Positions 1-6,773 of a DNA stretch of 41,811 bases are shown here, piece after piece. The stretch's first letter is position 1; each line of letters starts with the position of its first letter. Origin of the DNA: Candidatus Parvarchaeota archaeon (lineage in GTDB: Archaea > Nanobdellota > Nanobdellia > WJKC01); contig JAUWZX010000005.1 of the NCBI GenBank assembly GCA_030615175.1, positions 1 to 41,811 of the forward strand, written 5' to 3'. The position numbers and the translations under genes were made by a program. The notes under the pieces were generated by a model. It was not told the DNA's origin and searched no databases. It was given only the letters and a program-made list of their open reading frames with translations.

Positions 1-1
1 C

Positions 2-178
2 AGGGAAGGAAAGAATAAAAACTTCTTCTACTTAAACGCTGAAGAAGTGAACAGGCTAAAGAACGTACTAAAACAATTCACAGAACAAAGCGAGCAAACA
101 ACAGCAATAATCAGGAAATGCAGGACATGCAAATGGATAGAGAAGCAAAAGAGGAAGGATTTGTTTTTCAATGATTAA
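2..178 (+). CDS. C-terminal fragment of a possible winged-helix regulator
   Basis: An open frame enters from the left edge and ends at TAA 176-178, giving about 58 residues. It begins REGKNKNFFYLN, which resembles the beta-wing of ArsR/MarR-type winged-helix proteins. A charged helix follows, then a CRTCKW cysteine pair near the C-terminus that could be half of a metal site. Only the tail is present, so the family cannot be fixed. It is separated by about 90 bp from the next gene, which has its own promoter. Confidence 0.5.
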   Translation, partial: REGKNKNFFYLNAEEVNRLKNVLKQFTEQSEQTTAIIRKCRTCKWIEKQKRKDLFFND

Positions 179-197
179 TGAATATTACCGGAAAAAG

Positions 198-212
198 GGA
201 CACGAGGTGTCC
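198..212. promoter_or_regulatory. Perfect inverted repeat next to the HNH-gene TATA box
   Basis: GGACAC-GAG-GTGTCC is a perfect 6-bp inverted repeat with a 3-bp centre. It ends five bases before the TATA-like box at 217-225, so it covers the BRE position of that promoter. It could be a repressor or activator operator. A weak stem-loop end for the upstream transcript is the alternative. Confidence 0.45.
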
Positions 213-216
213 ACGC

Positions 217-225
217 CTTTATAAA
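217..225 (+). promoter_or_regulatory. Archaeal TATA-like box for the HNH gene
   Basis: The sequence ctttataaa lies about 45 nt upstream of the ATG at 267. This predicts a leader of roughly 20 nt that contains the strong Shine-Dalgarno GGAGGT at 255-260. Confidence 0.55.
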
Positions 226-266
226 TGGTAATTTTTTTTAATAAATTAACAATTGGAGGTATAAAT

Positions 267-554
267 ATGGTTGATGAAAATTTAATACAAAAAGTATGGG
301 AAAAAGCAAAAATTATTAAGAATTATAATCCAGACTTATGGAGAAAAGATGAATGTAATGCGTGGATCAAAAGAAGTAATCATGGAAATAGGAATTCACT
401 ATATGGATGGGAAATAGATCATATTTCACCAAGCGGTGGAGATAATATATCAAACCTTAGACCCTTACAATGGAAGAACAATGTTGATAAAAGTGATGAA
501 AGACTAATATGTCCTGTTATTTCACAAGAAACAAGAAATATAGATAAAAAGTAA
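267..554 (+). CDS. Small HNH endonuclease-like protein
   Basis: This 95-residue protein carries a recognisable HNH (beta-beta-alpha-metal) core: WEIDHI at about 48-53 (Asp51, His52), then SGGDNISNLRPL at about 56-67 and an Asn near 70. These match the D-H...N...N pattern of HNH nucleases. The ATG at 267 is preferred over an in-frame upstream ATG at 225, because GGAGGT sits seven bases before it and the upstream ATG lies on the TATA box. It lies on the same strand just upstream of a cytosine-5 methyltransferase. It may therefore be a nuclease partner of the modification system, or a stand-alone HNH protein that happens to neighbour it. The central domain call is firm; its target and its role in restriction are inference. 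Confidence 0.8.
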   Translation: MVDENLIQKVWEKAKIIKNYNPDLWRKDECNAWIKRSNHGNRNSLYGWEIDHISPSGGDNISNLRPLQWKNNVDKSDERLICPVISQETRNIDKK

Positions 555-602
555 ATATTTGTTTTCAGTTATTAATAATCAACATGAATTGCTAGCTAAC
601 AA

Positions 603-610
603 TATTTAAA
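603..610 (+). promoter_or_regulatory. TATA-like box for the methyltransferase gene
   Basis: tatttaaa lies 35-42 nt upstream of the ATG at 645. This predicts a short leader that carries the Shine-Dalgarno GAGGG at 635-639. Confidence 0.45.
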
Positions 611-644
611 AATAAATAAAAGATACCAAATATTGAGGGATAAA

Positions 645-1778
645 ATGAACAAATCTTCAAATAAAAAAGAAGGCAATACTTCTAAAAGACCTATTTTAAG
701 AAGAAACATTGTTCTTAGGAGGATGCTTAAAGAAAATCTTCTAAATTTTAACACCGAATGGACGGATACTAAAAAAATGAAACTAAAGAAAACAAAATTT
801 AACTTTATAGATTTGTTTGCTGGTGCTGGAGGCATTAGTTGTGGGTTTTGCATGGCTGGATTAAGGCCTATTTTGGGTGTGGAAATTAACCCGGTTGCGT
901 GTGAAACATACAGGAATAATTTTCCTGAAGCAAAAATGCATTGTGGTGACATTAAAGGATTAACTAACGAGGAAATAAATAAAATCATTGAGAACCAACA
1001 AGTACACATAATAACAGGGGGATTTCCTTGTCAAGGATTTTCAGTTGCTGGATATAGAGATCCTGATGATAAAAGAAACACTTTGTATAAGGAAGTTGTT
1101 AGAATTGTTAAAAGCTTAAAGCCCTGGTATATTATTCTAGAGAACGTAGCAAACATTGTTACAATGAAAAATGGAGAAGTTTACAAAACAATAATAAAAG
1201 ATTTTGAAAGTGTTGGTTATCCTAATATGTCTGTGCATATTTTAGAAGCAGCTGATTATGGTATTGGGCAATTGAGAACTAGGGCTATTTTTATAGCAAA
1301 TAGGTTCGGATTAAAGAATCCTTACCCAAAGCCTCAATTGAAGCCAGAAGATTATACTCCTATCGAAACAGTTATTGGAGATTTAAAAAATAAGAAACGA
1401 GATCCTTCTATCAATCACGAATGGACTAAGCATTCTAAAGAATTTATTAAAAGAATTTCAAAAGTCAAACATGGTTGTTCATTGTATAAAACGTTTGTAG
1501 ATGCATATAAAAGGCAGTATAAAGGACTTCCTTCAATGACAATAAAGGAAAATCATGGAGCCGCGAATATCCATTATAAATTAAATAGGTGCCTTTCAGC
1601 AAGAGAAATGGCCCGCTTGCAGTCATTTCCAGATTCCTTCATTTTTTCAGGGAGCATGAAAAAGGCAATGTGGCAAATTGGTAATGCCGTACCCCCAATC
1701 ATGTTTAAAAATATAGCTTTGGCGATTAGCTCAAAATTAGAAAAAATTGAGGAAAAATTTGCTAAGAATACTTTTTAA
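645..1778 (+). CDS. DNA (cytosine-5-)-methyltransferase
   Basis: This enzyme transfers a methyl group from S-adenosylmethionine to carbon 5 of cytosine in a specific DNA site. All key motifs are present in order. Motif I is DLFAGAGG (about 56-63) and motif IV is GGFPCQGFS with catalytic Cys129. Motif VI is ENV (166-168) and motif VIII is QLRTR (209-213). A target-recognition region of about 100 residues follows, then motif IX (RLQSFPDSF, about 324-332) and motif X GNAVPP (346-351). It is 377 residues with an unusual basic N-terminal extension of about 50. The ATG at 645 is chosen over a TTG at 633 because GAGGG ends five bases before it. Its 3' end overlaps that of the convergent endonuclease gene by 17 bp. 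With that neighbour it forms a type II restriction-modification pair. The target sequence cannot be read from here. Confidence 0.95.
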   Translation: MNKSSNKKEGNTSKRPILRRNIVLRRMLKENLLNFNTEWTDTKKMKLKKTKFNFIDLFAGAGGISCGFCMAGLRPILGVEINPVACETYRNNFPEAKMHCGDIKGLTNEEINKIIENQQVHIITGGFPCQGFSVAGYRDPDDKRNTLYKEVVRIVKSLKPWYIILENVANIVTMKNGEVYKTIIKDFESVGYPNMSVHILEAADYGIGQLRTRAIFIANRFGLKNPYPKPQLKPEDYTPIETVIGDLKNKKRDPSINHEWTKHSKEFIKRISKVKHGCSLYKTFVDAYKRQYKGLPSMTIKENHGAANIHYKLNRCLSAREMARLQSFPDSFIFSGSMKKAMWQIGNAVPPIMFKNIALAISSKLEKIEEKFAKNTF

Positions 1779-2709
1779 TGACTCTATTTAATTCTTCTTT
1801 CCATTTTGTCATATCGTACCAGCCACAACCGCAACACTCTCTTTCTGCTTCTTTTCCTCTTTTAGGCACCCTTTTAGGCCAATTTTCGTCACCAACGTAA
1901 AAAAATTTAATTCCGTGAGGAAATCCTCTTTTCCCCATTTGATAACACTTCCTGCAAACCTCTCTTTTTTGTTGATTTCTTCGGTTGGATAATAATTGAA
2001 ATTTTTTTCTTATTTGCTCTTCAGTCATATCATCGAGATTCTCTTCCCTTGTTTTTTCATCCCATCTTATTTCAGGAAATTTGTGGTCCGGTAACAAAGA
2101 AGATCTTCTTCTACTTTCAAAAACATCAAAATTATTTAGAACCCTCAAAATCTTTCTTCTTAGTTTTGGAGACAAAATTTCGTACCCCGTCTCGTGCCCT
2201 CTTGACAAAGGGAGCATTATCAAGTGAGTTGTTTTCTTATTACATTTTTTGCAAAACATATTTGTGTTTGTAGCAAGAGTATAACCAAATTCTTTAATGT
2301 CTTGAATTCTTCTAGCCCAATTTGGATTTCTTGGCAATTCGCAATAAACACATTTCCAATCGAAGTCTTTTAATTTTTCGAAAAATTCTCTAGTTACTTT
2401 TTTACGTGTGCTATCCCAAAAGATACTTTGTTCTCTAAGCCATTGCTTGTAATTTTTCGGATTCATCTGTTTGTGCGTTTTTTCAAGTAATTCAGCTATC
2501 TCCTCTTCGGTTCTAGCTGAAACGCCCGTTCTTCTATATTCAATTGGAACAGAGCCTTTCCAGGCAGTTTTTTGTTTAGGATACGAAAATTTCACGTCAA
2601 CATAAACTTCACTTGCTTTTGAATGAGCTCTTATACCAAAAATTGCAATATTTTTATTTTCGATCATTTTTTTCAATGCTATGGGATTTATTTCATAATC
2701 AGGAATCAT
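1762..2709 (-). CDS. HNH-type type II restriction endonuclease
   Basis: This 315-residue protein has four cysteine pairs that look like structural zinc sites: C120/C123, C153/C156, C252/C255 and the cluster C292-C295. Between them lies LLPDHKFPEIRW (Asp208, His209), followed by FQLLSNRRNQQKR before the third pair. This is the layout of beta-beta-alpha-metal (HNH) restriction enzymes. The gene is convergent with the cytosine-5 methyltransferase and overlaps its last 17 bp. Its start overlaps the end of a winged-helix regulator gene by 11 bp, so regulator and endonuclease are probably translated from one message. Cleavage of unmethylated DNA at the methylase site is inferred from context. The exact enzyme family and site were not identified. 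Confidence 0.8.
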   Translation of the reverse strand: MIPDYEINPIALKKMIENKNIAIFGIRAHSKASEVYVDVKFSYPKQKTAWKGSVPIEYRRTGVSARTEEEIAELLEKTHKQMNPKNYKQWLREQSIFWDSTRKKVTREFFEKLKDFDWKCVYCELPRNPNWARRIQDIKEFGYTLATNTNMFCKKCNKKTTHLIMLPLSRGHETGYEILSPKLRRKILRVLNNFDVFESRRRSSLLPDHKFPEIRWDEKTREENLDDMTEEQIRKKFQLLSNRRNQQKREVCRKCYQMGKRGFPHGIKFFYVGDENWPKRVPKRGKEAERECCGCGWYDMTKWKEELNRVIKKYS

Positions 2710-2962
2710 TTTTTAATCCCTCCAAAATATTTTTTCCTAAATTTGTAATAACATAAGTAACTGTTCTTGAACTGCCCGTTACTGACATCACCAAACCTTT
2801 TTGTTCCATAACTTTTAGAATTCTGCTTGTGGAAGATCGATGTATATTCAATTCTGACGCCAATTCGCTTGATAACAAGCTTCTTTTTGATAATACTTTA
2901 AGTATTAAAATCCTGTATTTCCCATCTTTTACCCAGTTCAGTAATTCCAAAGTCATTAACAT
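2699..2962 (-). CDS. Winged-helix regulator of the restriction operon
   Basis: This 87-residue ArsR/MarR-like winged-helix protein has helix-turn-helix segments LLSSELASELNIHRSSTSRI (about 29-48), a following KVMEQKGLV recognition end and a TVTYVITNLG wing. It is the first gene of a two-gene unit; its end overlaps the endonuclease start. That position is where bacterial restriction systems keep a controller (C) protein, although this protein is not of the usual HTH_3 C-protein type. The start codon lies inside a TTAACAT repeat (2956-2962), with more copies around the TATA box upstream. The simplest reading is that this protein binds its own promoter and limits endonuclease expression. A second in-frame ATG lies two codons downstream (2956). 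Confidence 0.85.
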   Translation of the reverse strand: MLMTLELLNWVKDGKYRILILKVLSKRSLLSSELASELNIHRSSTSRILKVMEQKGLVMSVTGSSRTVTYVITNLGKNILEGLKNDS

Positions 2963-3023
2963 ATAGTTAACATTTAGTTTTTATAAAATGAATTAACATA
3001 TAATTAACATCAATGGATGTTAA
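2956..3023 (-). promoter_or_regulatory. Promoter and TTAACAT operator array of the regulator-endonuclease unit
   Basis: On the plus strand TTAACAT occurs at 2956-2962, 2967-2973, 2993-2999 and 3004-3010, and as its inverse ATGTTAA at 3017-3023. Each direct pair has an 11-bp period (one helical turn). The last direct copy and the inverse copy form a perfect inverted repeat with a 6-bp spacer. A TATA-like box (about 2978-2987, tttttataaa on the plus strand) lies between the two pairs, about 20-25 nt upstream of the start codon, so the message should be nearly leaderless. One pair covers the transcription start and the other the BRE side. Confidence 0.7.
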
Positions 3024-3134
3024 TTTTCCACTCCAGTAACCCACCCGGCGTTTCCGTTTTAAAATAAGTGAATTTATGTTCTTAATCGAATTGATTTATA
3101 TTTACTCGCGCCTCATACACGTTTATAAAATCTT

Positions 3135-3788
3135 TTATCGTCCTAAACTATTATAAAAAGAGCATTTTCCTTTCAAAGGGCACGATTCACATTTTGGCTT
3201 TGTTTTACAAACAAGCGCTCCCAAGTCTAACAATCCCCAGTTATACTCTTTAAAATTTTTTCTAGGAACCAATTCTTCCGCTTTCTTTAATAATCTTTTA
3301 TTGTGTCTTAAATCTTTATCATTTTTAATATTAAAAAACCGCGATACAACCCTGCTTGTATTTACATCCAGTATGGGTAATCTTTTATCAAGTGCGAAAC
3401 AAAAAACCGCATTTGAAATATATTGGCCAACATTATTAAACTCGCTTAGTTTTTTTTCATTAGGGGGGAAGCCCTCACCACCATACTTCTCAGTTATCTC
3501 TTTCGAAGCGTTAATTAATGCTTTAGTTCTTCTTTTACCCAAACCTATCTTAGAAATTATCCTAAAGATTTCTCTTTCTTTTGCATGGGTTATTAACTTA
3601 AATAACTTGTATTTTTTCAAAAAATCCTTTATCACTGGTTCTGCGTTCTCCGCTCTAGTTTTTTGCAAAAACATCTCCACGATTAACATTTGATACGGCG
3701 ACATTTTTCGTTCCCGCCAGAAAAAGAGTCTTCCGTTAGTTTTATAAAAGCTCCTTACTTTGTCTCTAAAATGCTGGTCTAATTTCAT
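3135..3788 (-). CDS. mig: Mig-type T:G mismatch-specific DNA glycosylase
   Basis: This 217-residue protein is of the HhH-GPD (endonuclease III/MutY) superfamily. The helix-hairpin-helix segment FNNVGQYISNAV puts Tyr123 where endonuclease III has its lysine. ILDVNTSRV provides the catalytic Asp141. A C-terminal iron-sulfur loop follows with Cys194, Cys200, Cys203 and Cys209. The first spacing is C-x5-C where the family usually has C-x6-C. The Tyr/Asp pair and the GLLDLGALVC region resemble Mig of Methanothermobacter, an enzyme known to remove T from T:G mismatches made by deamination of 5-methylcytosine, and known to be encoded beside a cytosine-5 restriction-modification system. Here it also sits beside such a system, with an SD-like GGAAGGT upstream. 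MutY-like adenine glycosylase is the main alternative. Confidence 0.85.
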   Translation of the reverse strand: MKLDQHFRDKVRSFYKTNGRLFFWRERKMSPYQMLIVEMFLQKTRAENAEPVIKDFLKKYKLFKLITHAKEREIFRIISKIGLGKRRTKALINASKEITEKYGGEGFPPNEKKLSEFNNVGQYISNAVFCFALDKRLPILDVNTSRVVSRFFNIKNDKDLRHNKRLLKKAEELVPRKNFKEYNWGLLDLGALVCKTKPKCESCPLKGKCSFYNSLGR

Positions 3789-4139
3789 TTAAATTACTAC
3801 CTTCCTTTTTACAAAGTCTTTTTTAATAATTTGTAACGTATAAAAGCGTCTCTTCCAACAACTCTTTTTATTTGCCTTTTTTAATTAATTTTTGCAAAAT
3901 AATTTGCAATGTTTTTTCTTCTAGCCTTGTTTGTTTTAATAATTCAAATATTGAACAAGGTCTCTAGCATTTTTAAAAATTTTCAAAATTTTTTCAGTCA
4001 TAATTAATAACTTAACAATTATCTTGAATATATATAATTACTTTTATATTCTTCTAGTAATAATTATTAATGATGAATGAAGTCTTGTGGGCGCTCACCA
4101 CCTCATCTTTAAATACAACTTCCAGTTCATTTATTAGTA
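3789..4139. other. AT-rich intergenic stretch
   Basis: No convincing gene is seen here. The stretch is very AT-rich with T runs and TATA-like sequences, for example near 4041-4050 and 4108-4115. The second of these could serve the 40-codon ORF at 4140. A 25-residue reading frame at 4070-4147 is too short and too Ser/Thr-rich to call. Confidence 0.5.
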
Positions 4140-4262
4140 ATGAATGAAACTTTATCCCGAATGCCTGAATGGTACCAAGAACTAACTAGGTCAATGGAGA
4201 GTAAGAAACTTGATTTTTGCCTAAAAAGTGATGATTTTTATAAAATCCAAGAAAGGTTTTAA
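4140..4262 (+). CDS. Possible 40-residue small protein
   Basis: An ATG-initiated frame encodes a charged, soluble peptide that begins MNETLSRMPEWYQELTRSME and ends in KIQERF. A TATA-like tttaaata at 4108-4115 lies 25-32 nt before the ATG, the spacing of a leaderless archaeal gene. The composition is protein-like, amphipathic and mixed in charge. It may be a remnant or a small regulator. No family is recognised. Confidence 0.4.
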   Translation: MNETLSRMPEWYQELTRSMESKKLDFCLKSDDFYKIQERF

Positions 4263-4274
4263 TTAATCACAAAA

Positions 4275-4283
4275 TATTTATAA
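4275..4283 (+). promoter_or_regulatory. TATA-like box of the lipoprotein gene
   Basis: tatttataa is centred about 28 nt before the ATG at 4307. This predicts a leaderless message, which is consistent with the absence of a Shine-Dalgarno sequence. Confidence 0.6.
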
Positions 4284-4306
4284 CAGAGTTTTTGCTTTAA
4301 AGCAAT

Positions 4307-6127
4307 ATGAATAAAGCATATTTAGTACTTTTAGGATTAGTAATTTTTGCAGGTTGTACTGGTTCAACTGGTGAATTTATTAAAGAATATTTGCAAGGTG
4401 AGGGTATTACTTGCCTTGATATCTGTAATACCCAACCGCATGAATCATGTGAAGAGTTTACTTGGAACATCACTGGTGAACCACCTAATTGTGTTTGCTC
4501 ATATTATTGTAATACTACAACACAGGAAACATCACAAATATGGACACAAGTAAATGAGACCACGCTAACAAGATGTACTCCTTCATGGTCTTGTAGCGAA
4601 TGGAGTGAATGTTCATCTACTACTTTAACACAAACAAGAACTTGCACTGACTTAAATGAATGTAATGTAATAACTGATAAGCCTGCTGAAAACCAATCCT
4701 GCAGTATTGATACAAAAAATGTTTACAATTCAAGGGAAAGTATAGAATTATTTGGTGATAAAAGATATAGTGAAATTGTAAGTACGGCTATTGATTACTT
4801 TCAAGCCAATTATGTAACGAACCACGGTTGTAGTCCAACACCTTGTAATAAAGATTACTGGACAAGCACGGATGGAGGAAACACACACTATTATTTAGAT
4901 AAAAATCAATGGACTGTTAAGTTAGAAATTAATTATAAAAACAATACTCAATTCTGGTACGAATACTTCTTAGTCACAGTTGACCAAGATACATATGAAA
5001 TATTAGATATAAAACAAGTTGATATAGAGGAAGTGGATATTTCATTTAATGTTTCTGATTTTAAGGTTTATAAGGAAGGTGAGAACATATACGCTAAGTT
5101 TACATTAGAATACCCATTACATTACTTGAAGAGGGGGCCATTAAATATTTACACACACCCTAACAAAAATTTGAGTCCGCCATTTGAATTTGATGAATCT
5201 ACACTTGTTCAATTAGGCACTAATGATGAAGATAATTATGTTTGGACTGATGATATAACGCAATATTCTGACAATTACTATCAACTTCAGGTTTATGAAA
5301 TTGGAATAGAACTCTGTGACTCAGAATTAGATGTCTGCGAATTTATTAGAAAAGAATATAATGCAATAATAGACTTCACTTCATTTGGTGATACTCAAGA
5401 AGTGGATATAACTCCTCCAACAATACAATGGGTTAAGATTAATGGAATCAGTGTAAATAATGGAACGATAATAACAATTACTGCTGGCGATTCAATCACT
5501 ATAACTGCAGAAGCTACAGATTCGCTTTCTGGTTTACAGTACCATGGGGTTGAATGGTTTGGACTTACTGGTGGTCGTACACAAAGTGGTTTTGCTTCTT
5601 CAGAAGAACTATTCACTTTCACGTTAGGCGAGAATTTTGGCATTTCCCCTTATATGGAACGGGGTACTTATAGATTAGTATTAAAGTTCAAAGATGTTGT
5701 AGGCAATTCAGTAACGAATACTTTTTGGATAAACATCTCATATGCTGAAGCAACTTCACAAGTGGATACTAATCCTCCTACTTATGATTATTCTCAATGC
5801 TTTCAAATAATTAAGTTTAATTTTGATGCTGAAGGAAATGACCATTACAACTTAACTGATGAATATGTGACTATTCAGAATACTTGTGCTGAAAATATTG
5901 ACATGACTGGCTGGACAATAAGAGATGAAGAAGATAAACACTTTTACCCATTCCCAAACTTCATACTATCTGCCTCGGAAACATTCACTTTATATACTGG
6001 TGAAGGAGAAAATACTGCAACTTCTTTATATTGGGGAAGAATCTATGGAGCGGTTTGGAATAATGATGGGGATACACTTTACTTATGGGATGGTAATGGA
6101 AATATTGTGTTTTACTATTCATACTAA
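4307..6127 (+). CDS. Secreted lipoprotein with thrombospondin-like and lamin-tail-like domains
   Basis: This 606-residue surface protein starts with a short hydrophobic leader ending in a lipobox-like IFAGC, so Cys17 may be the lipid-anchored first residue. Residues about 90-132 hold a Cys/Trp-rich unit (CTPSWSCSEWSECSS...RTC) like the thrombospondin type 1 modules common in DPANN surface proteins. About 366-478 look like an Ig-type beta-sandwich (ITPPTIQW, ITAEATDSLSG, FKDVVGNSV). About 493-606 resemble the lamin-tail domain (EYVTIQNTC, MTGWTIRD, VWNNDGDTLYLWDGNG). Function is unknown; adhesion or cell-surface binding is inference. It has its own leaderless promoter and is not part of the pilin operon. 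Confidence 0.8.
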   Translation: MNKAYLVLLGLVIFAGCTGSTGEFIKEYLQGEGITCLDICNTQPHESCEEFTWNITGEPPNCVCSYYCNTTTQETSQIWTQVNETTLTRCTPSWSCSEWSECSSTTLTQTRTCTDLNECNVITDKPAENQSCSIDTKNVYNSRESIELFGDKRYSEIVSTAIDYFQANYVTNHGCSPTPCNKDYWTSTDGGNTHYYLDKNQWTVKLEINYKNNTQFWYEYFLVTVDQDTYEILDIKQVDIEEVDISFNVSDFKVYKEGENIYAKFTLEYPLHYLKRGPLNIYTHPNKNLSPPFEFDESTLVQLGTNDEDNYVWTDDITQYSDNYYQLQVYEIGIELCDSELDVCEFIRKEYNAIIDFTSFGDTQEVDITPPTIQWVKINGISVNNGTIITITAGDSITITAEATDSLSGLQYHGVEWFGLTGGRTQSGFASSEELFTFTLGENFGISPYMERGTYRLVLKFKDVVGNSVTNTFWINISYAEATSQVDTNPPTYDYSQCFQIIKFNFDAEGNDHYNLTDEYVTIQNTCAENIDMTGWTIRDEEDKHFYPFPNFILSASETFTLYTGEGENTATSLYWGRIYGAVWNNDGDTLYLWDGNGNIVFYYSY

Positions 6128-6136
6128 GTGAAAAAA

Positions 6137-6223
6137 ATGAAAGAGGAATACAATTGTAAGGTATATGGAAAGGAAATATCTAAAGAAGAAAAACACTTGT
6201 TATTTACAGTGAAAAATGACTGA
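6137..6223 (+). CDS. Possible 28-residue peptide, zinc-ribbon-like remnant
   Basis: The frame from the ATG at 6137 (or GTG at 6128, directly after the lipoprotein stop) encodes a charged peptide beginning MKEEYNCKVYGKEIS. NCKVYGKE looks like one knuckle of a zinc ribbon (CxxCGKE) whose second Cys has become Tyr. Its stop overlaps the start of the following small membrane-protein frame by 8 nt, which suggests coupled translation if both are real. Confidence 0.35.
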   Translation: MKEEYNCKVYGKEISKEEKHLLFTVKND

Positions 6224-6344
6224 AGTTCAATTGTGGAGTTTATTAAGTAATAAGCAGAAAGCATTAGTTCTTGCTGTAATACTTCCAATAATATTTCTTG
6301 TTTGCTTGGGCTTGGCTTACTTAATGGTCTTATTTGGTTGGTAA
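6216..6344 (+). CDS. Possible 42-residue single-span membrane protein
   Basis: ATG at 6216 opens a frame with a short soluble N-terminus (MTEVQLWSLLSNKQK). One long hydrophobic helix (ALVLAVILPIIFLVCLGLAY) follows almost to the C-terminus. It overlaps the preceding mini-frame by 8 nt. The clean amphipathic-then-transmembrane pattern favours a real gene. No family is recognised. Confidence 0.5.
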   Translation: MTEVQLWSLLSNKQKALVLAVILPIIFLVCLGLAYLMVLFGW

Positions 6345-6426
6345 AATTCTTAAAATAATAGAATACGCTTGTTTTGGGCTTCTTTTCAGAAAAGAGAATT
6401 AATAAGTATTTGCTCTTAATTACTGT

Positions 6427-6705
6427 TTATTCATTAAATTTTTCTCTTAAATCTTCAAAATAAGAGCGAGGATAAAATTTAATGTACCATTCACATTTTC
6501 TAGGATTATCTATCCCTTTAATGGCCTCTTCTTTAGAAACAATTTTATAACTGCCACCTAATTGAATATTTTGCTTTAAAACAACAACTGCCTCGCAAGT
6601 CCTTTTTTTCTCATACGCATCAAGCGCATCTAAAACATTCTCTAATTGTGTTAACGTTCTTATTCGTTTTGGGTTAACACAAATTAAATCATAAAGTACT
6701 GCCAT
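6427..6705 (-). CDS. Hypothetical protein, 92 residues
   Basis: A small soluble protein with mixed alpha/beta composition. Segments such as AVVVLKQNIQLGGSYKIV and CEWYIKFYPRSYF look like beta strands, following a helical LTQLENVLDALDAYEKK. A GAGGTG element about 12 nt upstream of the ATG could be its ribosome-binding site. It lies downstream of the tandem ATPase gene on the same strand with a 68-bp gap, so the two could be co-transcribed. I do not recognise the family. Confidence 0.6.
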   Translation of the reverse strand: MAVLYDLICVNPKRIRTLTQLENVLDALDAYEKKRTCEAVVVLKQNIQLGGSYKIVSKEEAIKGIDNPRKCEWYIKFYPRSYFEDLREKFNE

Positions 6706-6773
6706 AATAACATTTACACCTCTTTTTTTTATTAAACTTTTTATTTATACATTAATTGAAACAAATAATTTAA

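Noticed and set aside
596-1009. Minus-strand 137-residue open frame opposite the methyltransferase
   Set aside because: Antisense shadow of a gene with all methyltransferase motifs; hydrophobic composition is a by-product of the opposite strand.
4070-4147. 25-residue reading frame with a TATA-like box about 25 nt upstream
   Set aside because: Ser/Thr-rich low-complexity peptide, very short, overlaps the better 40-codon frame at 4140; no independent support.
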